A stretch of 64,000 nt of DNA from Arthrobacter_D sp015752045. Its GTDB lineage: Bacteria > Actinomycetota > Actinomycetes > Actinomycetales > Micrococcaceae. Both the position numbers and the translations under genes were made by a program. Below the pieces are notes generated by a model. It had not been told where the DNA came from. It ran no database searches and saw nothing but the letters and a program-made list of their open reading frames with translations. Location of the stretch: contig NZ_JADOUS010000010.1 of the NCBI RefSeq assembly GCF_015752045.1, positions 1 to 64,000 on the forward strand. The letters are read 5' to 3'. Below, one piece after another: positions 49,789-62,420 of the stretch (position 1 is the first letter of the stretch; the number at the start of each line of letters is the position of its first letter).

Positions 49789-50397
49789 TCAGCCGCGGTC
49801 GAGCGGACCCGGACCGTCCACGCCCTGCGGGTAGAGCAGCGGGAGCTGCAGCGTCAGCCAGGGGCTGAACGCCCAGGGGGTCGCCGTCACGGCGCGCACC
49901 AGCCCGGCTGCGTCGACCCACTGGTAGTCCATGACCTCCTCGGGCAGGGGAGCGACGGCGCTGTCGGCGACCGCCGTGTAGACGGGGCAGATCTCGTTCT
50001 CGACGATCCCGCCGGCATCCACGGCCCGGTAGCGGAAGTCCGGCAGTGCGGCCCGGATGTCACGGACGCTGAATCCGAGCTCCTGCGCGGCACGGCGATG
50101 CACCGCGTCCTCGAAATCCTCCCCCGGAGCGGGGTGCCCGCAGAAGGAGTTGGTCCACACGCCGGGCCAGGCTTTCTTGCCGAGCGCGCGCCGCGTCACG
50201 AGGATTCGCCCCTCGGCGTCGAACACGTGGGTCGAGAACGCCAGGTGGAGCGGCGTGTCGAGGGTGTGGACGGTCGATTTCTCCTGCGTCCCGAGCGGCG
50301 TGCCGTCCTCCGCCAGCAGCACGACGAGTTCTGCGTCCCCGCGCGTCCGGCCCCCTTCGGCCCCACCCTGCTGAATGGTTCCTGTTTCGCTCGCCAT
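49789..50397 (-). CDS. idi: Isopentenyl-diphosphate delta-isomerase, type I
   Basis: 202 residues. Type I Idi motifs: LHLAFSTHVFDAEGRILVTRRA, the catalytic Cys in WTNSFCGHPAPGED, the Nudix-like helix AVHRRAAQELGF, and the metal Glu region GGIVENEICPVYTA. It interconverts IPP and DMAPP; both are needed here, IPP for CrtE and DMAPP for the lycopene elongase. Divergent from crtE with 123 bp between starts, so shared regulation is likely. The ATG at 50397 has GGAAAGAG upstream. Confidence 0.94.
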   Translation of the reverse strand: MASETGTIQQGGAEGGRTRGDAELVVLLAEDGTPLGTQEKSTVHTLDTPLHLAFSTHVFDAEGRILVTRRALGKKAWPGVWTNSFCGHPAPGEDFEDAVHRRAAQELGFSVRDIRAALPDFRYRAVDAGGIVENEICPVYTAVADSAVAPLPEEVMDYQWVDAAGLVRAVTATPWAFSPWLTLQLPLLYPQGVDGPGPLDRG

Positions 50398-50488
50398 GAT
50401 GGCTCTCTTTCCGCTGGTTGTCCGCGCGCCCCGCAGGGCGCGGCGTCGCCGGGTGTCCGGTCCGGCTGCATCCGCCCTCGCGTGTCGT

Positions 50489-50508
50489 CAACGGCGCACT
50501 TTCCGTTG
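50489..50508. promoter_or_regulatory. Inverted repeat in the idi-crtE divergent region
   Basis: CAACGG (50489-50494) and CCGTTG (50503-50508) are separated by 8 nt and end 12 nt before the crtE ATG, beside a TACTTT (50511-50516) that could be a -10 box. The position fits an operator blocking crtE transcription, such as the MarR-type CrtR known from other actinobacterial crt operons. No such regulator gene is in the window. Confidence 0.4.
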
Positions 50509-50520
50509 TTTACTTTACCT

Positions 50521-51588
50521 ATGGACATGGACACTCTGCTGGTCGAGCCCGCCGGGCTGGAACAGGTCGAGGATGCCCTCGGGAGGTTCTTCGAGGAGTC
50601 CAAGAACCGCGCCGCGAAGATCGGCCCCGGCTACCACGCCCTGTGGGAGACCCTCGAGCGCTGCACCACGGGCGGCAAGCGCTTCCGCCCCCGCCTGGTG
50701 ATGTCCGCGTATCAGATGCTCGGCGGACGTGACCTCGACAACGCGGCCGAGCTCGGCGCGGCGTTCGAGCTCCTCCACACGGCCCTGATCGTGCACGACG
50801 ACGTGATCGACCGCGACTTCGTCCGCCGAGGCATCCCGAACGTGTCCGGCCGCTACCGCAGCGTGGCCGAGGCAGCCGGCCTGTCCCCGGACGGCGCCCG
50901 TCACGTGGGCCTCTCCGCGGGGGTCATCGCCGGCGACCTCGCCCTGTCCAACGCCTACCGCCTGCTCGACCGGGTCACGGCCGCGCCCGTCACGCGACGC
51001 CGGCTGGGGCACATCCTCGACGAGGCGGTGTTCGCCTCGGCGGCCGGGGAGTTCCTCGACGTCGAGACCTCCCTCAGCGCCGACGTCCCCCCGCTCGAGG
51101 ACATCGTCCAGATGGCCCGCCTCAAGACCTCGGTGTACTCGTTCGAGGGACCGCTCCAGGCCGGCGCCGTCCTCGCCGGAGCGGATGAGGAAGTGGTCGA
51201 ACGGCTCGGCGACTTCGGGCGCGACGCCGGGATCGCCTACCAGATCGCCGACGACCTGCTCGGCGTCTTCGGCAGCGAGACCCGCACCGGGAAGACGAAC
51301 TGGGGCGACCTCCGCGAGGGCAAGCGCACGGCGCTCCTGTCCTACGTGTCCGCGCGCCCCGAGTGGGAGAGCATCTCCTCGCTCGTCGGTAGCCCCGGCA
51401 TGTCGGCGTCCGACGCCGATTTCGTCCGGCGCATCCTGGTCGACAGCGGGGCGAGGGACTACTCCGCCGATCTCGCCGCCCAGTACGCGTCCCGGGCCCG
51501 CATGCACCTCGATTCCGCCGCGGTGCCGGACGCGCTGCGCTCCGCGCTCGAACCCGTGGTGACGGCCGTCGTGGACAGGGTGCACTGA
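50521..51588 (+). CDS. crtE: Polyprenyl diphosphate synthase (geranylgeranyl type)
   Basis: 355 residues. First Asp-rich motif VHDDVIDRD within LLHTALIVHDDVIDRDFVRRG; second, QIADDLLGVFG; FRPRLVMSA and the KTSVYSFEGPL loop are typical of actinobacterial CrtE. It condenses IPP with allylic diphosphates to C20 GGPP. First gene of crtE-crtB-crtI. ATG 50521 has no Shine-Dalgarno sequence; ATG 50527 is six bases on. The lack of a site and the nearby -10-like sequence suggest a leaderless or very short-leader mRNA. The stop directly abuts the crtB GTG. Confidence 0.93.
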   Translation: MDMDTLLVEPAGLEQVEDALGRFFEESKNRAAKIGPGYHALWETLERCTTGGKRFRPRLVMSAYQMLGGRDLDNAAELGAAFELLHTALIVHDDVIDRDFVRRGIPNVSGRYRSVAEAAGLSPDGARHVGLSAGVIAGDLALSNAYRLLDRVTAAPVTRRRLGHILDEAVFASAAGEFLDVETSLSADVPPLEDIVQMARLKTSVYSFEGPLQAGAVLAGADEEVVERLGDFGRDAGIAYQIADDLLGVFGSETRTGKTNWGDLREGKRTALLSYVSARPEWESISSLVGSPGMSASDADFVRRILVDSGARDYSADLAAQYASRARMHLDSAAVPDALRSALEPVVTAVVDRVH

Positions 51589-52488
51589 GTGGGCGTGGAC
51601 GATTCGCTCGCGCGCTACAGTGACGCCGCGCTGAAGACCTCCGCCGAGGTCATCCGCAGCTACTCGACCTCCTTCGGCCTGGCCTCACGGATCCTCGACC
51701 GCACCACGCGCAGCTCCATCGAAGCCGTTTACGCCCTCGTGCGCGTGGCGGACGAGATCGTCGACGGCGCCGCTGCCGGGGCCGGCCTCTCCGACGCGGA
51801 CGTCGAGCGGTTGCTCGACGACCTGGAGCGGGACACCGAGACCGCGATGGCCACGGGCTACAGCACCAACCTCGTGGTGCACGCGTTCGCGATCACGGCC
51901 AGGAGCACCGGGATCGACGTCGATCTCACCCGGCCCTTCTTCGCCTCGATGCGCGCCGACATCACCCAGCAGGAACACACCCAGGAATCCTTCGACCTGT
52001 ACGTCTACGGCTCCGCCGAGGTCGTCGGACTCATGTGCCTGAAGACCTTTTTGGTGGGCCGGGCCGTCACACCCGAGGAGGACGCCGTCCTGGTGGACGG
52101 CGCCCGGCACCTGGGCGCGGCCTTCCAGAAGATCAACTTCCTGCGCGACCTCGCCGAGGACTTCACGACCCTCGGACGCAGCTACTTCCCGGGCATCCGG
52201 CCCGGCAATTTCACCGAGGCGGACAAGAACCGCCTGCTGGACGACATCGACGAGGACCTGCGGATCTCGGCCGTCGCGCTGCCGGGGCTGCCCCCGACGC
52301 CGCGCCGCGCCGTCGCCCTCGCCCAGGGCCTGTTCACCGACCTCGCGGCGCGCCTCCGGCGCACACCCGCCGACGAACTCCTGCGGGCACGGATCCGGGT
52401 TCCCAACCCGGTGAAGTTCCGCATCATGGCGCAAGCCTTCACCGGTCGCGCGGTACCGGAACCAGCCGCGCAGGAGAGGACGGCATGA
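51589..52488 (+). CDS. crtB: Phytoene synthase
   Basis: 299 residues. Squalene/phytoene synthase signatures: YSTSFGLASRILDRTTR, VYALVRVADEIVDG (first Asp motif), MRADITQQEHTQESFDLYVYGSAEVVGLM and GAAFQKINFLRDLAEDFTTLGRSYFPG (second motif, DLAED). It joins two GGPP into phytoene. GTG 51589 abuts the crtE stop without a spacer, and its own stop overlaps crtI by 4 bp, so the three are tightly coupled. A second GTG at 51595 is possible. Confidence 0.95.
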   Translation: MGVDDSLARYSDAALKTSAEVIRSYSTSFGLASRILDRTTRSSIEAVYALVRVADEIVDGAAAGAGLSDADVERLLDDLERDTETAMATGYSTNLVVHAFAITARSTGIDVDLTRPFFASMRADITQQEHTQESFDLYVYGSAEVVGLMCLKTFLVGRAVTPEEDAVLVDGARHLGAAFQKINFLRDLAEDFTTLGRSYFPGIRPGNFTEADKNRLLDDIDEDLRISAVALPGLPPTPRRAVALAQGLFTDLAARLRRTPADELLRARIRVPNPVKFRIMAQAFTGRAVPEPAAQERTA

Positions 52489-54107
52489 CCGCACAGCACA
52501 GCAGGCGCGCACGCGTGGGGGCGAAGGACGTCGTCGTGATCGGCGGCGGGATCGGGGGGTTGGCGACGTCGGCCCTGCTGGCGCGGGAGGGCCACCGTGT
52601 CACCCTGCTGGAGAAGCAGGACGAGGTCGGCGGCCGGGCGGGGTCCTGGGAGCAGGACGGCTTCCGTTTCGACACCGGCCCGTCCTGGTACCTGATGCCC
52701 GAGGTGATCGACCACTTCTTCACCCTCATGGGGACGAGTGCCGCCGAGCAGCTCGAGCTGGTCAGGCTCGACCCCGGCTACCGCGTGATCTTCGAGGAGG
52801 GCTTCGACGCCGTCGACGTCCCTGCGGACCGCGAGGCCGTCACCAAGCTCTTCGAGTCCATGGAGGAAGGGGCCGGGGCGCAGCTCTCGAAGTACCTCGA
52901 CTCCGCCGAGGACGCCTACGAGATCGCCAAGAAGCGCTTCCTCTACTCGACCTTCCAGTCCTTCCTCCCGTTCATCCGTCCCGACGTCCTCAAGCGACTG
53001 CCCCGCATCGGGACACTCCTCCTGCAGCCGCTGCAGTCGTTCGTCGAGAAGCAGTTCAAGGATCCCCGCATCCAGCAGATCCTCGGGTACCCGGCGGTCT
53101 TCCTCGGCAGCTCGCCCTTCGACGCCCCGAGCATGTACCACCTGATGAGCCACCTCGACCTCGACGACGGCGTGCTGTACCCGATGGGCGGCTTCACGAC
53201 GCTCATCGAGGCGATGCGCCGCGTCGCCACGGAAGCCGGCGTCGAGATCCGCACCGGCGCGAGCGTCGTCTCGATCGACACCGACGCACGCACGCCCGGG
53301 CGGTCGCCACTGGATCGTCAGGTGGCGACGGTGCGGGCGGTCACCTACCGCACCGCGGGCACGACGACGTCGATCGCCGCCGACATCGTGGTTTCCGCAG
53401 CGGACCTCCACCACACGGAGACCACCCTCCTGCCGGAGAACCTGCAGACCTACCCGGAGAAGTACTGGCAGAAGCGCGTCCCCGGACCGAGCGCGCTGCT
53501 GCTGTACCTGGGCGTGCGCGGTGCCCTCCCGCAGCTCGAACACCACACGCTGCTGTTCACCACGGACTGGCGGGACAACTTCGGGCGGATCTTCGGCAAG
53601 GAGACCTCGGTGCCCTCTCCGGCGTCGCTCTACGTCTGCCGTCCCAGCGCGACGGACGACTCCGTGGCGCCGGAAGGCCACGAGAACGTCTTCGTGCTCG
53701 TGCCCATCCCGGCGGACGTCGGGATCGGCAAGGGCGGGCTCGAGCGCGGGGGAGACCCGCGGGTCGAGGATCTCGCCGACGCCGTCATCGGCCAGATCTC
53801 CGAATGGGCGGGCATCCCCGATCTCGCCGAGCGCATCGTCGTCCGGCGGAGCTACGGCCCGCAGGACTTCGCGGACGACCTCAACGCCTGGCGGGGGACC
53901 TCCCTCGGGCCTGCGCACATCCTGAAGCAGAGCGCGTTCTTCCGCGGCTCCAACCGCAGCGCGAAGGTCGGGAACCTGTTCTACGCAGGCAGTTCCACCG
54001 TGCCGGGCATCGGCATCCCGATGTGCCTGATCAGTGCCGAACTGATCGTCAAGAGGCTGCGCGGCGACGTGAGCACGGGGCCGCTGCCCGAGCCCGCCGC
54101 TGGCTAG
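52485..54107 (+). CDS. crtI: Phytoene desaturase (lycopene-forming)
   Basis: 540 residues. FAD motif VVVIGGGIGGLATSALLAREGH (in parts), VGGRAGSWEQDGFRFDTGPSWYLMPEV, then the CrtI membrane-contact region and the C-terminal signature YAGSSTVPGIGIPMCLISAELI. Four-step desaturases of this size turn phytoene into lycopene, the substrate for the elongase encoded at 34537. ATG 52485 has AGGAGAGGAC 5 nt upstream and overlaps crtB (ATGA). Last gene of the unit; no clear terminator follows, only an open 362-bp gap to rpoB. Confidence 0.95.
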   Translation: MTAQHSRRARVGAKDVVVIGGGIGGLATSALLAREGHRVTLLEKQDEVGGRAGSWEQDGFRFDTGPSWYLMPEVIDHFFTLMGTSAAEQLELVRLDPGYRVIFEEGFDAVDVPADREAVTKLFESMEEGAGAQLSKYLDSAEDAYEIAKKRFLYSTFQSFLPFIRPDVLKRLPRIGTLLLQPLQSFVEKQFKDPRIQQILGYPAVFLGSSPFDAPSMYHLMSHLDLDDGVLYPMGGFTTLIEAMRRVATEAGVEIRTGASVVSIDTDARTPGRSPLDRQVATVRAVTYRTAGTTTSIAADIVVSAADLHHTETTLLPENLQTYPEKYWQKRVPGPSALLLYLGVRGALPQLEHHTLLFTTDWRDNFGRIFGKETSVPSPASLYVCRPSATDDSVAPEGHENVFVLVPIPADVGIGKGGLERGGDPRVEDLADAVIGQISEWAGIPDLAERIVVRRSYGPQDFADDLNAWRGTSLGPAHILKQSAFFRGSNRSAKVGNLFYAGSSTVPGIGIPMCLISAELIVKRLRGDVSTGPLPEPAAG

Positions 54108-54241
54108 GGATCCTGTCCGGGGACGGAGGCCACCCGACGGGACCGGGTCATGCACCGGCGTCTCCACGCACCGACTTCCCTGGGCACCTGTTTCAAGAAG
54201 GCGGGCGCGGCGGGCTTGACGGAAAAGGGGGAGAGGGGCTA

Positions 54242-54271
54242 TTGGACTTTCCCCTGCCGTTCCCGTAATGT
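54242..54271 (+). promoter_or_regulatory. Candidate rpoB promoter
   Basis: TTGGAC (54242-54247), 18-nt spacer, TAATGT (54266-54271). A start near 54278 would give a leader of about 190 nt. In the gene-free 54108-54469 interval this is the best sigma-70-like match; TTGACG at 54216-54221 is an alternative -35 with poor spacing. No strong hairpin is visible in the leader. Confidence 0.55.
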
Positions 54272-54469
54272 AGGTCTTTGCGTCTTCCCTCTAACCTCAG
54301 CCTTCATATAGCGGTGGGCTTTGCTCTGCTCTCGTCGTTTAACCTGGCCACACGGTTGGGACGGATGTGAGCAGACTCGGGTGAGCACTGAGATCCCCGC
54401 AGCATCCTGCGGTGGCGGTGCTGAGGTGAAAGCGCTGACAAGCCTGACGGTCTGTGGAAGGATCCCCTC

Positions 54470-57979
<3,510 letters not shown>

Positions 57980-57985
57980 GTTCCA

Positions 57986-58098
57986 CGCACCGGTTCAGTC
58001 CGGTGCCCGGAACGGCGGCAACGAAATTTCTGGCGGCCGCCGGGCGGCCTTGAAATATTAAAGCCGCCTTCCTCCGGGCACCTCCCTGAACCGGTGCG
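57986..58098 (+). other. Nested inverted-repeat structure in the rpoB-rpoC gap
   Basis: Outer arms CGCACCGGTTCAG (57986-57998) and CTGAACCGGTGCG (58086-58098) match perfectly over 13 bp. Inside them GGTGCCCGGA (58002-58011) pairs with TCCGGGCACC (58073-58082), 10 bp; then GGCGGC/GCCGCC (58014-58019, 58063-58068), ATTTC/GAAAT (58026-58030, 58052-58056) and GGCCGC-CGG-GCGGCC (58035-58049). Each layer is concentric, giving a 113-nt rod. There is no T-run, and rpoC must be transcribed through it, so it is not an ordinary terminator. Possible roles: RNase processing site, polymerase pause, mRNA stability element, or a palindromic mobile element (MITE/REP-like). Confidence 0.85.
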
Positions 58099-58166
58099 CA
58101 CCTGGCTTATCGCCGCACCCCATAAGACTTCAAGAATTTAGAGAACAAAGAGAGAACAGGGACCCT

Positions 58167-61100
58167 ATGTCCAGCGAATCCTCCTTCGGCCTCATGCGAA
58201 TCGGCCTTGCCACCGCGGACGAAATCCGCGGCTGGTCGTACGGCGAGGTCAAGAAGCCGGAAACCATCAACTACCGCACGCTCAAGCCCGAGAAGGACGG
58301 CCTCTTCTGCGAGAAGATCTTCGGCCCTTCCCGCGACTGGGAGTGCTACTGCGGCAAGTACAAGCGCGTGCGCTTCAAGGGCATCATCTGTGAGCGCTGC
58401 GGCGTCGAGGTGACGCGTGCCAAGGTGCGCCGAGAGCGCATGGGGCACATCGAGCTCGCCGCTCCCGTCACGCACATCTGGTACTTCAAGGGCGTGCCCT
58501 CGCGCCTCGGCTACCTCCTCGACCTGGCTCCGAAGGACCTCGAGAAGGTCATCTACTTCGCCGCCTACATGATCACCGCGGTCGACGAGGAGAACCGCCA
58601 CGCCGAACTGCCGAACCTCCAGGCCGAGCACGACCTCGAGAAGAAGCAGATGACGGACCAGCGCGACTCCGATATCGCCGCGATCGCCAAGGACCTCGAG
58701 GACGAGCTCGCCCGCCTCGAAGGAGAAGGCGCCAAGGCTGCCGACAAGAAGAAGGCCCGCGACTCGGCCGACCGCCAGATGGCGAACGTCCGCAAGCGTG
58801 CCGACGCCGACATCGAGCGCCTCGTGCAGGTCTGGGAACGCTTCAAGACCCTGAAGGTCGCAGACCTCGAGGGCGACGAAGGCCTCTACCGCGAGCTGCG
58901 CGACCGCTACGGCCTGTACTTCGAGGGCTCCATGGGTGCCGAGGCGATCAAGAAACGCCTCGAGAACTTCGACATGCCGGCCGAGGCCGAGATGCTCCGC
59001 GACATCATCCAGAACGGCAAGGGACAGCGCAAGACACGCGCCCTGAAGCGCCTCAAGGTGGTCAACGCGTTCCTGACGACGACGAACAGCCCGCTGGGCA
59101 TGGTCCTCGACGCCGTCCCGGTGATCCCGCCGGAACTGCGCCCGATGGTCCAGCTCGACGGCGGCCGTTTCGCGACGTCCGACCTCAACGACCTGTACCG
59201 TCGCGTCATCAACCGCAACAACCGCCTGAAGCGCCTGCTCGACCTCGGGGCTCCCGAGATCATCGTGAACAACGAGAAGCGCATGCTCCAGGAAGCCGTC
59301 GACTCCCTGTTCGACAACGGTCGTCGCGGCCGTCCGGTCACCGGACCGGGCAACCGTCCCCTGAAGTCCCTCTCGGACATGCTCAAGGGCAAGCAGGGTC
59401 GTTTCCGCCAGAACCTCCTCGGCAAGCGCGTCGACTACTCGGGCCGATCGGTCATCGTCGTCGGCCCGCAGCTGAAGCTGCACCAGTGCGGTCTGCCCAA
59501 GCAGATGGCCCTCGAGCTCTTCAAGCCGTTCGTGATGAAGCGCCTGGTGGACCTCAACCACGCGCAGAACATCAAGAGTGCCAAGCGCATGGTCGAGCGG
59601 TACCGCCCTCAGGTGTGGGACGTCCTCGAGGAGATCATCACCGAGCACCCCGTGCTGCTGAACCGTGCACCCACCCTGCACCGCCTCGGCATCCAGGCGT
59701 TCGAGCCGCAGCTCGTCGAAGGCAAGGCGCTCCAGCTCCACCCGCTCGTCTGTGGTGCGTTCAACGCGGACTTCGACGGCGACCAGATGGCAGTCCACCT
59801 GCCGCTGAGCCCCGAGGCCCAGGCCGAGGCGCGCATCCTGATGCTCTCCTCGAACAACATCCTGAAGCCTTCCGACGGCCGTCCGGTCACCCTGCCCTCG
59901 CAGGACATGATCATCGGTCTGCACCACCTCACCACCAAGCGTGAGGGAAGTGCCGGCGAAGGCCGCGTCTTCACGAGCATGGCCGAGGCCGTCATGGCCT
60001 TCGACATGGGCTCCCTCCACCTCAACTCGGTGGTCCGGATCCGCGTCGACAACTTCGTGCCCAGCGCAGACATCGCCGCTCCCGAAGGCTGGGAGCCGGG
60101 CACGCCCGCACTGATCGAGACGTCGCTCGGGCAGGTCCTGTTCAACGAGACGCTTCCCCTGGACTACCCCTGGGTGGAGAAGGTCGCTGACAAGGGCCAG
60201 CTCTCGACGATCGTCAACGACCTCGCGGAGCGGTACCCGAAGGTGGTCACGGCGGCGACGCTGGACAACCTGAAGGACGCCGGTTTCTACTGGGCCACCC
60301 GCTCGGGCGTCACCGTCGCGATCTCGGACATCTCCGCGCCGATCAACAAGGCCGGCATCATGGAGGGCTACGAGACACAGGCCGCCAAGGTCCAGTCGCA
60401 GTTCGACAAGGGCCTCATCGCCGACGAGGAGCGCCGCCAGGAGCTCATCGACATCTGGAACAAGGCCACCAACGAGGTCGCAGCATCCATGCGCGCCGCG
60501 ATGCCGAAGGACAACACCATCAACCGCATGGTGTCCTCCGGCGCACGAGGCAACTGGCTGCAGGTCCGCCAGATCGCCGGTATCCGTGGCCTCGTGGCCA
60601 ACCCCAAGGGCGAGATCATCCCGCGTCCGATCAAGTCCTCGTATCGCGAGGGCCTGTCGGTCCTGGAGTACTTCATCGCCACGCACGGTGCCCGTAAGGG
60701 TCTCGCCGATACCGCGCTGCGTACCGCCAACTCGGGGTACCTGACGCGTCGCCTCGTCGACGTCTCGCAGGACGTCATCGTCCGCGAGGACGACTGCGGC
60801 ACCGAGCGTGGGCTCAAGGTCACCATCGCGGTGCCGAACGCCGACGGTGAACTGGTCCTGCACGAAGAGGTCGAGAACTCGGCGTACGCCCGTACGCTGG
60901 CCACCGACGTCGTCGACTCCAAGGGCAAGGTGCTCGCTGCCGCGGGCTCCGACCTCGGAGACGTGGTCATCGGTGAACTGTTCGAAGCGGGCATCACCGA
61001 CATCAAGGTCCGCTCCGTCCTCACCTGTGAGTCCAGCGTCGGCACCTGCGCCCTCTGCTACGGACGGTCGCTCGCGACCGGCAAGACCGTGGACATCGGA

Positions 61101-62060
61101 GAGGCCGTCGGGATCATCGCCGCGCAGTCCATCGGTGAGCCCGGCACCCAGCTGACGATGCGAACCTTCCACACCGGTGGTGTCGCGTCGGCGGAGGACA
61201 TCACCCAGGGTCTGCCCCGTATCCAGGAGCTCTTCGAGGCGCGTACCCCCAAGGGTGTCGCCCCGATCTCCGAGGTCGCAGGGCGCGTCACCATCGAGGA
61301 TGCCGAGAAGCAGCTCCGCCTGGTGGTCACCCCCGACGACGGCTCCGAGGAGATCGCGTACCCGGTCCTGCGCCGTGCACGCCTCCTCGTGTCCGACGGC
61401 GAGCACGTCGAGGTCGGGCAGCAGCTCGTCTTCGGCGCGGTCGACCCGAAGCAGATCCTCCGGATCCTCGGCCCCCGCAAGGCCCAGGAATTCCTGGTTG
61501 ACGAGGTCCAGCGCGTGTACCGCAGCCAGGGTGTGGGCATCCATGACAAGCACGTGGAAGTCATCGTCCGCCAGATGCTGCGTCGCGTCACCGTGATCGA
61601 GTCCGGCGAGTCGGACCTGCTCCCGGGTGAGCTGGCCGAGCGTCGCCGCTTCGAGGACGAGAACCGCCGCGTGGTGTCCGAGGGCAAGAACCCGGCTTCA
61701 GGCCGTCCCGAGCTCATGGGCATCACCAAGGCGTCGCTCGCCACCGAGTCGTGGCTGTCCGCCGCTTCCTTCCAGGAGACCACGCGTGTCCTCACGCAGG
61801 CCGCCATGGAAGGCAAGAGCGACCCGCTGCTCGGCCTCAAGGAGAACGTCATCATCGGTAAGCTCATCCCGGCCGGCACCGGCCTGGACCGCTACACGAA
61901 GGTCACGGTCGAGCCCACCGAGGAAGCCAAGGCAAACCTCTTCACCGGTCCGAGCGCGTTCAGCGACTTCGACTACGCCGGTGTCGAGGGCGGCCTGAGC
62001 CCCGAGTTCCACGCGATCCCGCTGGACGACTACGACATGGGCAACAGCGACTTCCGCTGA
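58167..62060 (+). CDS. rpoC: RNA polymerase beta' subunit
   Basis: 1297 residues. N-terminal zinc ribbon CYCGKYKRVRFKGIICERCG, clamp, catalytic NADFDGDQMAVH (533-544; three Mg-binding Asp), bridge helix/trigger loop region GARGNWLQVRQIAG and AAQSIGEPGTQLTMRTFHTGG, and the second zinc site CESSVGTCALCYGRS. Ends normally with DDYDMGNSDFR. ATG 58167 has ACAGGGACCCT upstream. A strong terminator follows 16 nt after the stop. Confidence 0.99.
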   Translation: MSSESSFGLMRIGLATADEIRGWSYGEVKKPETINYRTLKPEKDGLFCEKIFGPSRDWECYCGKYKRVRFKGIICERCGVEVTRAKVRRERMGHIELAAPVTHIWYFKGVPSRLGYLLDLAPKDLEKVIYFAAYMITAVDEENRHAELPNLQAEHDLEKKQMTDQRDSDIAAIAKDLEDELARLEGEGAKAADKKKARDSADRQMANVRKRADADIERLVQVWERFKTLKVADLEGDEGLYRELRDRYGLYFEGSMGAEAIKKRLENFDMPAEAEMLRDIIQNGKGQRKTRALKRLKVVNAFLTTTNSPLGMVLDAVPVIPPELRPMVQLDGGRFATSDLNDLYRRVINRNNRLKRLLDLGAPEIIVNNEKRMLQEAVDSLFDNGRRGRPVTGPGNRPLKSLSDMLKGKQGRFRQNLLGKRVDYSGRSVIVVGPQLKLHQCGLPKQMALELFKPFVMKRLVDLNHAQNIKSAKRMVERYRPQVWDVLEEIITEHPVLLNRAPTLHRLGIQAFEPQLVEGKALQLHPLVCGAFNADFDGDQMAVHLPLSPEAQAEARILMLSSNNILKPSDGRPVTLPSQDMIIGLHHLTTKREGSAGEGRVFTSMAEAVMAFDMGSLHLNSVVRIRVDNFVPSADIAAPEGWEPGTPALIETSLGQVLFNETLPLDYPWVEKVADKGQLSTIVNDLAERYPKVVTAATLDNLKDAGFYWATRSGVTVAISDISAPINKAGIMEGYETQAAKVQSQFDKGLIADEERRQELIDIWNKATNEVAASMRAAMPKDNTINRMVSSGARGNWLQVRQIAGIRGLVANPKGEIIPRPIKSSYREGLSVLEYFIATHGARKGLADTALRTANSGYLTRRLVDVSQDVIVREDDCGTERGLKVTIAVPNADGELVLHEEVENSAYARTLATDVVDSKGKVLAAAGSDLGDVVIGELFEAGITDIKVRSVLTCESSVGTCALCYGRSLATGKTVDIGEAVGIIAAQSIGEPGTQLTMRTFHTGGVASAEDITQGLPRIQELFEARTPKGVAPISEVAGRVTIEDAEKQLRLVVTPDDGSEEIAYPVLRRARLLVSDGEHVEVGQQLVFGAVDPKQILRILGPRKAQEFLVDEVQRVYRSQGVGIHDKHVEVIVRQMLRRVTVIESGESDLLPGELAERRRFEDENRRVVSEGKNPASGRPELMGITKASLATESWLSAASFQETTRVLTQAAMEGKSDPLLGLKENVIIGKLIPAGTGLDRYTKVTVEPTEEAKANLFTGPSAFSDFDYAGVEGGLSPEFHAIPLDDYDMGNSDFR

Positions 62061-62076
62061 GCCGAACCGCCCATGA

Positions 62077-62110
62077 GGAAGGCCCCGGACCCTGTGGTCC
62101 GGGGCCTTCC
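62077..62110 (+). terminator. rpoBC operon terminator
   Basis: GGAAGGCCCCGGACC and its complement make a perfect 15-bp stem with loop CTGT. No following T-run. It separates rpoBC from the str operon. Confidence 0.9.
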
Positions 62111-62170
62111 CGCGTCCACCCCTACCACGCGCGGGAGGCACCCCGGTCCGGGGGCACGCCCGATCTCTGG

Positions 62171-62420
62171 TAGACTCGGGACCAATTGTTTGTGTGGCAG
62201 TGGATCGGCGTTGAGAAACGTATCTCCGTGTTGTACGTAAGTTGTACAGCGAATGCCACATTTTCGCACGCCTACAGTCGTTCTGCGGCAGCATATCCGT
62301 CGGTGGTGCGCCAAACGACCGATCATCCCGACCTGTGGACGGTGCGGCGCTGAGAAGCCGCCGCAACCGCTGGGTAGGGCGACACAGATCTCATCTTCAG
62401 ACATTACGGAGAACACGAAA
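62171..62420 (+). promoter_or_regulatory. Promoter and long leader of the str operon
   Basis: TGG-TAGACT (62171-62176) resembles an extended -10 box; no -35 is convincing. The leader of about 240 nt before rpsL contains a direct repeat TTGTAC-gtaag-TTGTAC (62231-62247) with an 11-bp period, one helical turn, which could be a protein-binding site. The rest of the 62111-62420 interval shows no gene. Confidence 0.4.

Noticed and set aside
57986..58098. Reading the rpoB-rpoC structure as a normal terminator
   Set aside because: It has no T-run, five nested layers, and rpoC downstream depends on read-through.
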